Virus record (IMG/VR): IMGVR_UViG_3300006802_000661
Location: 1 to 22,051 of that record
Length of the DNA: 22,051 bases
Origin: a virus
Strand: one strand, 5' to 3'
The notes below the pieces were generated by a model. It searched no databases. It had not been told where the DNA came from and saw only the letters and a list, made by a program, of their open reading frames with translations. The position numbers were made by a program, and so were the translations under genes. This document shows positions 8,048-15,948 of this stretch, piece after piece. Numbering within the stretch: the first letter of the stretch is position 1; every line of letters starts with the position of its first letter.

Positions 8048-8596
8048 ATGCCACTGAAAAAAGGTTCATCCCAAAAAACAGTTAGCTCCAACATCTCGGA
8101 GCTTGTTCACTCGGGCAAGCCGCAGAAGCAGGCTGTTGCAATAGCTTTGAATGTTGCTCGGGAGAGTCGCGCCAAGAGAGCGTTTGGTGGCGACGTCACG
8201 ACTACAGAAAAGGTCCATGTTGGCCCGATCCACTCTCCGGTCGCTGGCCGCACTGACCATCTGCCTATGCACGTTCACTCTGGATCGTATGTCATCCCGG
8301 CTGACATCATCTCGGCCATGGGTGAAGGCAATACGATGGCAGGTTTTAAGGTTGCCAATGAACTATTCGGGCCTGAGCAGGGTATTCCATTGGCGAGGGC
8401 AAAAGGGGGAGAGACTGGTGAGATTGTTCCAATCATAGCGGCAGGCGGTGAATATGTGATTCACCCGGACGACGTAACGCGAATTGGCAACGGGACCTTG
8501 GATGAGGGGCACAAGGTTCTGGACCACTTTGTGAAAAAGATGCGGGCCAAGACGGTCCAAACCTTGAAGAATTTACCCGGCCCCGCTAAGGACTAG
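8048..8596 (+). CDS. Conserved phage structural-block protein with internal duplication
   Basis: A 182-residue protein of unknown function. The N-terminus, a MPLKKGSSQKTVSSNI-type start followed by SGKPQKQAVAIALN, is a segment I recognise from many phage proteins near head-tail genes and is predicted helical. The rest holds two related blocks: residues 77-102 (GSYVIPADIISAMGEGNT and onward) and 132-157 (GEYVIHPDDVTRIGNGTL and onward), identical at about 10 of 26 positions by eye. R44-A-F-G-G and R117-A-K-G-G precede these blocks. No catalytic motif is apparent. Probably a minor virion or assembly protein, judged only from context. Confidence 0.7.
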   Translation: MPLKKGSSQKTVSSNISELVHSGKPQKQAVAIALNVARESRAKRAFGGDVTTTEKVHVGPIHSPVAGRTDHLPMHVHSGSYVIPADIISAMGEGNTMAGFKVANELFGPEQGIPLARAKGGETGEIVPIIAAGGEYVIHPDDVTRIGNGTLDEGHKVLDHFVKKMRAKTVQTLKNLPGPAKD

Positions 8597-8599
8597 CTT

Positions 8600-9091
8600 A
8601 TGTCTGAAGATATTGGCATCAGGGTTGGCACGCCGGAGGACGTAGATGCGATCATGGAGATCGCTCTGTCGGCGTGTGAAGAAAATGGGTTTGTTGACCC
8701 CAATCCTGCAAAGCTTCTGGGTGAAATCTGGCCCGCGCTTAATCTGGAAAAGGGCCTGATCGGAATTATTGGCGATCCCGGTGGCAAGGCAGAAGGAGCA
8801 GTTCTTCTGCGAATTGGATCAATGTGGTATAGTGATAAAGAGGTGCTTGAGGAGAAGGCTATCTTTATTCACCCCGACTACCGCAGCGCTAAAGGGGGCA
8901 GGGCGCGTCGGCTTTGTCAGTTTTCTAAACAGGTAGCCGACAGTCTTGGCATCCCGCTTATTATTGGGGTGCTGTCTAACAACAGGACCGAAGCCAAGGT
9001 CCGCCTTTATGAGCGTCAGTTTGGTAAGCCAAGCGGTGCGTTCTTCCTTTACAATGCCCGTACTGGCGGGTTCAGGGCTGCTGCGGAGTAA
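8600..9091 (+). CDS. GNAT-family N-acetyltransferase-like protein
   Basis: A 163-residue protein with the GNAT layout: IRVGTPEDVDAIMEIALSA at the N-terminus, a central strand EEKAIFIHPDYRSAKGGRARRL carrying the acetyl-CoA pyrophosphate loop (HPDYR-x-x-x-x-G-x-A-R-R-L replacing the usual Q/R-x-x-G-x-G/A), and C-terminal RLYERQFGKPSGAFFLYN. Start ATG has AAGGA seven bases upstream. It would transfer an acetyl group from acetyl-CoA to an amine; the substrate is unknown. It sits inside the virion-protein block, upstream of the large internal protein, which suggests that its target is a virion protein or that the fold has been reused structurally. Confidence 0.8.
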   Translation: MSEDIGIRVGTPEDVDAIMEIALSACEENGFVDPNPAKLLGEIWPALNLEKGLIGIIGDPGGKAEGAVLLRIGSMWYSDKEVLEEKAIFIHPDYRSAKGGRARRLCQFSKQVADSLGIPLIIGVLSNNRTEAKVRLYERQFGKPSGAFFLYNARTGGFRAAAE

Positions 9092-9096
9092 CTGGA

Positions 9097-12000
9097 ATGG
9101 GTGGAAAGACCGCTACAACTACGCAATCGGTCAAAATCCCTGAAGAGGTGATGGCCCGATATAATGCGGTCAATGCCCGCGCTGAAGAAGTGGCAAAACA
9201 GCCCTTTCAGCAATATCAGGGGCAGTTTGTAGCTCCACTCACCCAGACACAGCAGGCAGGTATTGCCGGGACTTCCGCCGCAGCAGGAATGGCCCAGCCG
9301 TACTATCAAGGAGCTACGCAGCAGCTTCTTGGCGCACAGCAGGCAGCGACTCCTCTCTACTATGGCGCGCTTGGCACCGCTGGCGGGGCCGCAGAACAGG
9401 CTCAGAATCTCTACGGTTCAGCTCTTGGCGGCATTAATCAGGCTCAGAGAGCAGGTCAATCCATCACTGGCGCGGCCATGCAGCCGATCATGGGAGCCCA
9501 GCAGGCTTCTGCGCCCCTAATGGGTGCCGCCGCTGGTTTGACCGGGGCTGGTCTTTCTGCTGCACAGCCGTACATGGGCGCTGCTGGTGGCTATCTGGCT
9601 GGTGGCACGCAGGGGATTGCTCCGGGTGCGCTTACTGGTCAGGAAATCAACCAGTATATGTCGCCTTATATGTCTAATGTGATTGGAGCCCAGCAGGCGC
9701 TTCAGGCACAAGAGAACGCAGCGCAGCGTGCCGCTCTATCCAGCCAGCAGATTGGACGCGGTTCCTTTGGTGGTGAACGGGCTGGTCTGGGTCAGGCCAA
9801 TCTGGCTAGACAGCAAAGCCTCGCCAATCAGGCGACTCTCGCCAACCTGCTTCAGTCTGGATACGGGCAGGCCCTTGGCACAGCCCAACAGCAGCAGGCG
9901 CAGCAGCTTGCGGCGGAACAGGCGAATCGCGCGGCCATGCAGTTCGGCGTGCAGGCCGCTGGCAATCTGGGTCAACAGGCTTTCGCGCAGAACCTTGCTG
10001 CGGGTCAACAGCTTGCCAATCTCGGTCAGTCTGCATTTGGGCAGAACATTGCTCAAGGCCAAGCTCTTGCTGGTCTTGGTCAGCAGCAGTACGCTCAGGG
10101 TCTTGGCGCTGCTCAGGCGCAGGCTGGCATCGGCCAAAACATTTATGGCATGGGCGCGCAGCAGGCGGCGCTTCAGCAGGGCGTTGGGCAGGGCCTTTAT
10201 GGCATGGGCGCTCAAACCGCTCAGTCCTTGGCGGGGCTTGGCGCGGGTGCGCAGCAGGCCGCGTTGCAGGGTGCGCAGGCTCAGATTGGCGCTGGCACGC
10301 TGGAGCAGCAGACTCAGCAGGCCGACGCTACGGCTCGCTATCAGCAGTTCCTTCAGGAGCGTGGGTATCCGTTCCAAGTGGCGCAGTTCCTTGCGAACAT
10401 CGCCATGGGCACGGGCGCACTGTCTGGCAGCACCACCACCACGCAGCAGCCTGCTCCGTTCTTCTCTGACGTGCGACTCAAGGATGATGTTGAGCCCGTC
10501 GGTGAGCTTTATGACGGCCAGAAGGTCTATCGCTACAGCATGGGTGATGGGCCCAAGCAGCTTGGTCTGCTGGCTCAAGAAGTTGAAGGCGTGCGCCCGG
10601 ATGCTGTTGGCGAGGCTTCAGGCTTCAAGACCGTTGACTATGACCGCGCTACTGAACAGGCGGCTGGCCTTGGCGCTGCGGCATCCATGGGTGGCGCTGT
10701 CACCCAGCCGGGCGCTTATGCTGCGGGCGGTCTGGTAGACGGCGACGATCTCAAGGCTATTCTTGCTGCGCAGGCGCAGTCGTTCGGTCCATTTGGCGGC
10801 GCTGGCATGTATGGCGGCAGTGCGCAGGGCGCTCCGTTTGGCGGCGTTAAGGGCTTTGTGCCGGATGCCAAATTGCCGGTCGCCAAACTTGCGACGGCTG
10901 GTAATGCGCCTGCCCAGCGCCAGTCTGGTCTTGGTGAAGCCGTTCAGACTGGCAAATCTATTGCTGACCTTGGCAAGATGGCAAAGACTGGCCTTGTTGG
11001 GTCCGAAGCCACCAAGGACAATCCCAAGGGTGACGCTGGACTGTTTGGTTCTGGCGGCAAGTTCTCGTCCGAAGACAATCTCTTCACTCGCGGCAAAGAG
11101 TTTTTGGGTTTCTCCTACGGCGGACTGGTGCCGCGTGATGGCTATGCCACCGCAGGTTCGGTGAACCCTTATGAGAAGACTGAGGACCCGCTTGAGAATG
11201 TGCTTGAAGAGCAGAGCAAGAATGACATTGAGCCGATTAAGCCCGGTCAAATGCCTGCTCCTCCCAAGTCTGCGATGAGTGACATCTTAGACATGGGTAA
11301 ATTGGCAATGGCCGCATATTCCATGTCGGATGCTCGCTTGAAAGATAATATCCGACCCGTGGGCGAGACGTATGACGGCCAGAACATCTATGCCTATGAC
11401 ATGGGTGATGGTCGCACCCGCATTGGCTTGATGGCGCAGGAAGTCATGAAGCGTCATCCTGAAGCGGTTGGTGAGCGCAACGGGTATCTGACGCTGGACT
11501 ACGACAGAGCGACTGGCGAGGCTACGCCGTATGCTTACGGCGGTCTGGTCCCGCGCCAAAGGTACGCCACTGAGGGCGCTGTTGAGGAAGAGCCCGCGTT
11601 TGACATTGAGAAAGCCAAGGGCGCGATTGCCTCTATTGAGAGCAGGGGTCAAGCCGCGCCATATGAGGCCCTTGGCCCTGTGACAAAACGCGGCGACCGT
11701 GCCTACGGCAAATATCAGGTCATGGGAGCTAACATTCCGTCGTGGACGGAAGAGGCCCTTGGCAAGCGTCTGACGCCGGAAGAGTTTGTGAAAAACCCTG
11801 ACGCTCAAGAGAAGGTGTTTGAGCATCACTTTGGGAAAGCCGTTAAACAATACGGCAATCCTTATGATGCTGGCTCTGTGTGGTTCTCTGGTCGTCCCAT
11901 GGCTCGTGCCGGGAATGATTCTGACATACTTGGCACTACTGTTCCTGCGTATGTTTCCAAGTTCCGCGCATCCTATGAAGGTCAAGGTGCGCCGCGTCCG

Positions 12001-13572
12001 CCGGGTCTTGTTCCCGGTGACGAGCGCCGCGCGGCTGGCGTGGAATATGTGAAGGGCTCTGAGCCAAAGTCCATGTTTGACAATCTGGCCGAGAAGGCGA
12101 CCTCTCGCGACTTCTTGGTTCCGGCGCTGTCGTTTGTCGGCAGTATGCTGTCTTCCAAGAGCCCGTATCTGGCGGGGGCTATCGGTGAGGGCATTGTTGG
12201 TGGTGTGGCTGGTTATCAGTCCAACGTTAAGCAGCAGGCCGACCTCGCCAAGAGTGTGCTGGACATTGTGAAGGATCGGTTTGTCATCCGTTCTGAGGGT
12301 GGCAAGACTATTTACTTTAACAAAAGCACCGGACAGATTCTTACGCCTGAACAGTTCAACTCTGCGGTTTCCAAGATCGCCACAGGCATCGGCGTTTCCC
12401 CCGCCGTTCTTGGTATTGACACGACCGCCACAAACGCTCCTGCCGCTATCGGTGCGATCCCTGCTATTGGTGCCCCGCAGACTGCTGGGCAACCGCAGGC
12501 GGCTCCGGGTGCTGAACCCGCGAAGCAGGGTGACCCTGCAAAGCCGGGTGAGCCTGCGAAGGCCGATCAACGTCCGCCTGCCGACATCTTTAAGATGGGT
12601 AAGCTGGAGTTGTTTGACTACGCGGTTAAGAACAAGGCGCAGTTTGGTCTTCTTGATGACCGCGATCCAGACATGCTTGAGAAGAAAGCTCAAGCTTACG
12701 AAATTGAAATGAACAACGCTCAGAATCAGGGCAATGAGCAAGAAGCCCAGCGCATGGCTATGCTGATGAAGGACGCGCGAGATCGCCGCCGTGCTTACGT
12801 TGAGGACGCCATTGACAAACAGTACAAGGACAATCTGGAAATCCAGAAGGCGTCTACGCAACGCGGTGAAGAGTATCGTGCTGACATCAACAAGCGCCTA
12901 CAAGGATATTCTCAAGCACGTGGTGCCCTAACGCGACTTGCTGACATTTACGGCAAGTTTGAGCCGGGTCGCGCTGAACCGCTGAAGGCTGAACTTGCTT
13001 CTTGGGCGAGGACGTTCAGTATCCAGTTGCCTGAAAGCTTCAACACCTCCAGCTACGATCAGGCGCTTAAAATTGCCCTGTCTCAAGCCTTCAGCGTGGT
13101 TGGCGATCAGAACTTGTCGCGCTCGCCCAAGGCTGCTCTTACGGAAGCCGTTCAGACCGTTCCCAACCCGTCGCTTGATCCCGGCGCTACTTATGCGCTT
13201 ATCGGGCGCGCTCTTGGAGAAATGGATTATGTCAACGCCCGTGACAGGGATTACCTGAAGCGCGGTCGTGGCATCACGCCGGAAGACTTTGTGGCCGACT
13301 ACGATAAAATTAGCGGTAATGAGGAAAAGAAGTTCATTGGCAAAGCCTTTGAGGAGATTCCGGTTGGCCGTGGCGTTCAGCGGCGCGATTTGGACAGCCT
13401 TGCTCAGACCTATAACTTCAACAAGTTCTCTGATCGTGAGCGCGAGGGGCGAGAAACGCAAGCGCCTGCAATCCCGCCAGCGGATCAGCGCGAGACTGGT
13501 AAGGTCTATACGGTTCCCGGTAAAGGTGAGTACCGCTGGATGGGCACTGGCTGGCAGAAGGTGGGACAATGA
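9097..13572 (+). CDS. Large internal virion/ejection protein with two S74-like modules and a lytic transglycosylase domain
   Basis: A 1491-residue protein, the longest in the window. Residues 1-~440 are Ala/Gln/Gly-rich helix-forming sequence. Residues 457-519 and 744-806 are two copies (39 of 63 identical by eye) of a tail-fibre-domain / S74-like module: SDxRLKDx, PVGExYDGQ, YxMGDG, GLxAQEV, PxAVGE and DYDRAT; each keeps the Ser-Asp...Lys start of the S74 chaperone family. Residues ~836-965 are lysozyme-like: E848 in IASIESRG is the likely catalytic acid and YGKYQVMG follows, as in SLT lytic transglycosylases, which would cut peptidoglycan at entry (T7 gp16 analogy). A hydrophobic Gly/Ala stretch (~1010-1045, FLVPALSFVGSMLSS) may contact membrane. 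The C-terminus is helical, then a short GKVYTVPGKGEYRW tail. The ATGA overlap couples it to the next internal protein. Confidence 0.78.
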   Translation: MGGKTATTTQSVKIPEEVMARYNAVNARAEEVAKQPFQQYQGQFVAPLTQTQQAGIAGTSAAAGMAQPYYQGATQQLLGAQQAATPLYYGALGTAGGAAEQAQNLYGSALGGINQAQRAGQSITGAAMQPIMGAQQASAPLMGAAAGLTGAGLSAAQPYMGAAGGYLAGGTQGIAPGALTGQEINQYMSPYMSNVIGAQQALQAQENAAQRAALSSQQIGRGSFGGERAGLGQANLARQQSLANQATLANLLQSGYGQALGTAQQQQAQQLAAEQANRAAMQFGVQAAGNLGQQAFAQNLAAGQQLANLGQSAFGQNIAQGQALAGLGQQQYAQGLGAAQAQAGIGQNIYGMGAQQAALQQGVGQGLYGMGAQTAQSLAGLGAGAQQAALQGAQAQIGAGTLEQQTQQADATARYQQFLQERGYPFQVAQFLANIAMGTGALSGSTTTTQQPAPFFSDVRLKDDVEPVGELYDGQKVYRYSMGDGPKQLGLLAQEVEGVRPDAVGEASGFKTVDYDRATEQAAGLGAAASMGGAVTQPGAYAAGGLVDGDDLKAILAAQAQSFGPFGGAGMYGGSAQGAPFGGVKGFVPDAKLPVAKLATAGNAPAQRQSGLGEAVQTGKSIADLGKMAKTGLVGSEATKDNPKGDAGLFGSGGKFSSEDNLFTRGKEFLGFSYGGLVPRDGYATAGSVNPYEKTEDPLENVLEEQSKNDIEPIKPGQMPAPPKSAMSDILDMGKLAMAAYSMSDARLKDNIRPVGETYDGQNIYAYDMGDGRTRIGLMAQEVMKRHPEAVGERNGYLTLDYDRATGEATPYAYGGLVPRQRYATEGAVEEEPAFDIEKAKGAIASIESRGQAAPYEALGPVTKRGDRAYGKYQVMGANIPSWTEEALGKRLTPEEFVKNPDAQEKVFEHHFGKAVKQYGNPYDAGSVWFSGRPMARAGNDSDILGTTVPAYVSKFRASYEGQGAPRPPGLVPGDERRAAGVEYVKGSEPKSMFDNLAEKATSRDFLVPALSFVGSMLSSKSPYLAGAIGEGIVGGVAGYQSNVKQQADLAKSVLDIVKDRFVIRSEGGKTIYFNKSTGQILTPEQFNSAVSKIATGIGVSPAVLGIDTTATNAPAAIGAIPAIGAPQTAGQPQAAPGAEPAKQGDPAKPGEPAKADQRPPADIFKMGKLELFDYAVKNKAQFGLLDDRDPDMLEKKAQAYEIEMNNAQNQGNEQEAQRMAMLMKDARDRRRAYVEDAIDKQYKDNLEIQKASTQRGEEYRADINKRLQGYSQARGALTRLADIYGKFEPGRAEPLKAELASWARTFSIQLPESFNTSSYDQALKIALSQAFSVVGDQNLSRSPKAALTEAVQTVPNPSLDPGATYALIGRALGEMDYVNARDRDYLKRGRGITPEDFVADYDKISGNEEKKFIGKAFEEIPVGRGVQRRDLDSLAQTYNFNKFSDREREGRETQAPAIPPADQRETGKVYTVPGKGEYRWMGTGWQKVGQ
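10465..10653 (+). repeat. S74-like module, copy 1
   Basis: Encodes residues 457-519 of the 1491-residue protein, beginning S457-D-V-R-L-K462 and ending DYDRAT. Matches copy 2 (11326-11514) at 39 of 63 residues. In classic S74 proteins the chain is cut just before this serine. Confidence 0.75.
11326..11514 (+). repeat. S74-like module, copy 2
   Basis: Encodes residues 744-806, beginning S744-D-A-R-L-K749 and ending DYDRAT. It is followed, as is copy 1, by a short Y-x-x-GGLV segment, so the repeated unit is larger than the module itself. Confidence 0.75.
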
Positions 13573-15938
13573 GCGACAAGCTGCTTTCTGATGCCGATCT
13601 TGGCTTGGACAAACCAAATCTGCTGTCTGATGCCGACCTTGGCATTGGATCCAGACCTGCTCCAAAGCTGACATCCGGGGAACAGCAAGCTCTTTCCGAC
13701 GAGGCAAAAATCAAGGCTGCGGAAGGTGTTGTCCCTGAGTCTGTGAAAGCTGGCACGTACAGCGCGCTCAATACCGCTTTGTTTAATGCGCCCTCTCATG
13801 CGGTCGCTCTGAAGACATATCTCTCTGGGGATCGTCCCTACAGTGAGGTTTATAAAGAGCAGAAGGACTATGAAGAGGCCCTTGCCCGGCGCAGTCCGAT
13901 TGCCTCAAAGGTCGGAATGGGCGCTGGCTTTGTGGGCGGCTTGGCCGTACCTCTCGGTCCTGTGGCGAGGGCTGGTCAGGCAGCTAAAGCTGTGGTGGCT
14001 CCTCGTGCTGGTGAATTGGCAGGACGGGCCGCTGAAGCATCCACTATGGGCGGGGTTCTGTCTGGCGCGGGCTCTTATGTTGAGAGTGGAGGGCCATTTG
14101 CGGCTGAAGAAGGCGCTGGCGCTAAAGCTCTCCGTGATGCTGCGGTTGGCGCTGGTGCGGGTGCTGTGCTTGGCCCTGCCATCGGTGGCATTGCAAGTCG
14201 CCTCGCCAAGAAGCCGGATGTGACGGATGCCGCTGGTGAGCTTTCTCCGGCTGCTGCAAGAGCAGTGGAGGAAGCGTTTGGCAAGCGCTTGTCTCCTGAA
14301 GATATTCAACGCATCCGTCCGCAGCTTGAAGAAGTCATGGGCCAGAAGGGTATTTCTGTTGCGGCTGCAAAAGAAGCTCTACTGAAAGCGGAAGGTATTG
14401 ACCCGACCAAGAGCATGGTGACGGGCAAGAAGCCTCCGGTGTCTGCCGCCGAAGCTGCCGAAGAAGGCGCGATTACCGCTCGCGAGAAGATTGCCGAGAC
14501 TGGTCAGGCTATGGCTGGTCCGCGTCCGCCTGAGTCCGCTGTTGCTCGCGCGCTCTATGAGACAGAGCGTGACTATTACAACATGGCGAAAGCTCAGTAT
14601 GAGAAGACCTTTTCTCATCCCGGCTACTTTGACACGGATTTTACCGATCTGGTCCTGCCAAATGTTGTGAAAGAACTAAACAGTCGGAGTCTTCCGACCA
14701 GTTACGACAGGCTGCCTCAGTTCACCTATGCCCCGCAGGCTATGCGCCTTCTCAGTGATGTTGGCTCTGGTCACTTGCCCCTTAATCAGCCCATCAACAT
14801 GAAAAATCTTGATGAGGTAAATAAGGGCCTTAATACGTTATGGGCAAAAGCCTCTGGAGAAGATCGCATCGCCATTCAGGCAATGAAGAAGGGATTCATG
14901 AACTCTCTTGATGAGGCCCTGACAAACAATTTGTTTTATGCGGGAACTTTTGACCAAGGAACTAAATCTGCAATTCAACAAGCATTTGGCCGCAGGCTTT
15001 CTTCTCCGGGCGGCGAGTCTCTTGTTGAGGACCTAAAAAAGTCTCGTGATCTTTGGTCCATATATCGTCAAACCTTTTATGGAAAAGACGATGCGGGAAA
15101 GGTTTTCCGCAAGGCGCTTGAGAAATTCAAGGAGCCTGATGGCAGCATGACAACTTTTGTTGAGCCTGCTGCTGCTGAAACCGCTCAGGCGGTTATCAAT
15201 TCCAACTTGCTCAAGGGCAACATGGGCGCTCAGGTTTATGAGAAACTTGAGTCCGCGCTTGGTCGTGGCTCTCCCGGCATGGAAGCGGTTGATCGCTACA
15301 TCAAGAACTACGCCTTTGACTTCCAAAACAATCTGACAAATCTTCCCAAGAAGATTGATAGCTTCCTTGCGCCTGAGAACCTTTCCCTTGCCAAGAAGGT
15401 GTTCACGCCCGCCGAGATTAGTCAGATGCGTCGTCTCTCAGAGGCGACTAAGATCATCAATGCTCGCAAAGTCGCTGATGCAGAAAAAGAGGGCCTATTT
15501 GTTAAGGCCGCAAAGCGCGTTGCTCCGGCTGTAATTGGCGGCATCGCGGGTTCTTTTCATGGCATCCCCGGCTCAATCCTTGGTTCTCTTGCAGCGGAAA
15601 GCATTGGCTCAGGGGTACGCGGTCTGGCGAGGTCTGTCCAAATTGGGGCAGAGAAGGCAGGCGCTCCCGTGGTCCGCCCTGAAGTTACAATTCCCGCACC
15701 TGTCAGAAATGTGCCCGGCTTATATCCTGTTGAGGAAGAATCGGGCTATGGCCTTCCGCCGGATCGGGTTGGCCGCGCTGATGGTGGCAAAGTGATGGGC
15801 GCAGAAGGTCATGCTGACCGTCTTGTTGCCATGGCAGAGAAAGCCAAGCATAATCTTGGCAAGGAAACTAAACCGCTCCTCAATGCGCCGGATGAGCATA
15901 TTGCCAAGGCGCTAGAGATCGCGAACCGGCACATCTGA
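13569..15938 (+). CDS. Internal virion/ejection protein
   Basis: A 789-residue, mostly helical protein, coupled by ATGA to the transglycosylase-bearing protein. The N-terminus holds two copies of LLSDADLG (residues ~5-12 and 18-25), then a long Ala/Gly-rich region with hydrophobic Gly-zipper-like stretches (VGMGAGFVGGLAVPLG; DAAVGAGAGAVLGPAIGG; VIGGIAGSFHGIPGSILG) that could insert into a membrane. The C-terminus reads GRADGGKV and then HADRLVAMAEKAK and PDEHIAKALEIAN, a tail I have seen in other phage internal proteins. Long, Gly/Ala-rich, amphipathic and next to an SLT protein, it fits a pilot or ejection protein (P22 gp20/T7 gp15 functional class) that forms the DNA conduit. No enzyme motif found. 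Confidence 0.7.
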   Translation: MSDKLLSDADLGLDKPNLLSDADLGIGSRPAPKLTSGEQQALSDEAKIKAAEGVVPESVKAGTYSALNTALFNAPSHAVALKTYLSGDRPYSEVYKEQKDYEEALARRSPIASKVGMGAGFVGGLAVPLGPVARAGQAAKAVVAPRAGELAGRAAEASTMGGVLSGAGSYVESGGPFAAEEGAGAKALRDAAVGAGAGAVLGPAIGGIASRLAKKPDVTDAAGELSPAAARAVEEAFGKRLSPEDIQRIRPQLEEVMGQKGISVAAAKEALLKAEGIDPTKSMVTGKKPPVSAAEAAEEGAITAREKIAETGQAMAGPRPPESAVARALYETERDYYNMAKAQYEKTFSHPGYFDTDFTDLVLPNVVKELNSRSLPTSYDRLPQFTYAPQAMRLLSDVGSGHLPLNQPINMKNLDEVNKGLNTLWAKASGEDRIAIQAMKKGFMNSLDEALTNNLFYAGTFDQGTKSAIQQAFGRRLSSPGGESLVEDLKKSRDLWSIYRQTFYGKDDAGKVFRKALEKFKEPDGSMTTFVEPAAAETAQAVINSNLLKGNMGAQVYEKLESALGRGSPGMEAVDRYIKNYAFDFQNNLTNLPKKIDSFLAPENLSLAKKVFTPAEISQMRRLSEATKIINARKVADAEKEGLFVKAAKRVAPAVIGGIAGSFHGIPGSILGSLAAESIGSGVRGLARSVQIGAEKAGAPVVRPEVTIPAPVRNVPGLYPVEEESGYGLPPDRVGRADGGKVMGAEGHADRLVAMAEKAKHNLGKETKPLLNAPDEHIAKALEIANRHI
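13581..13643 (+). repeat. Direct repeat encoding LLSDADLG twice
   Basis: Bases 13581-13604 and 13620-13643 match at 22 of 24 positions, with a 39-base offset that keeps frame. Both encode Leu-Leu-Ser-Asp-Ala-Asp-Leu-Gly at the N-terminus of the second internal protein. Confidence 0.85.
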
Positions 15939-15948
15939 GGACTGAGAC

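Noticed and set aside
9683-10738. 351-codon plus-strand frame inside the Ala/Gln-rich region
   Set aside because: A frame-shifted shadow of the GCN/CAG-rich repeats; composition is mostly Arg, Leu and Ser with no recognisable motif.
11287-12861. 524-codon open frame on the minus strand inside the 1491-residue protein gene
   Set aside because: It lies wholly antisense to a well-supported coding region, has a leucine/arginine-rich composition without domain motifs, and arises because the sense gene rarely uses codons that give antisense stops.
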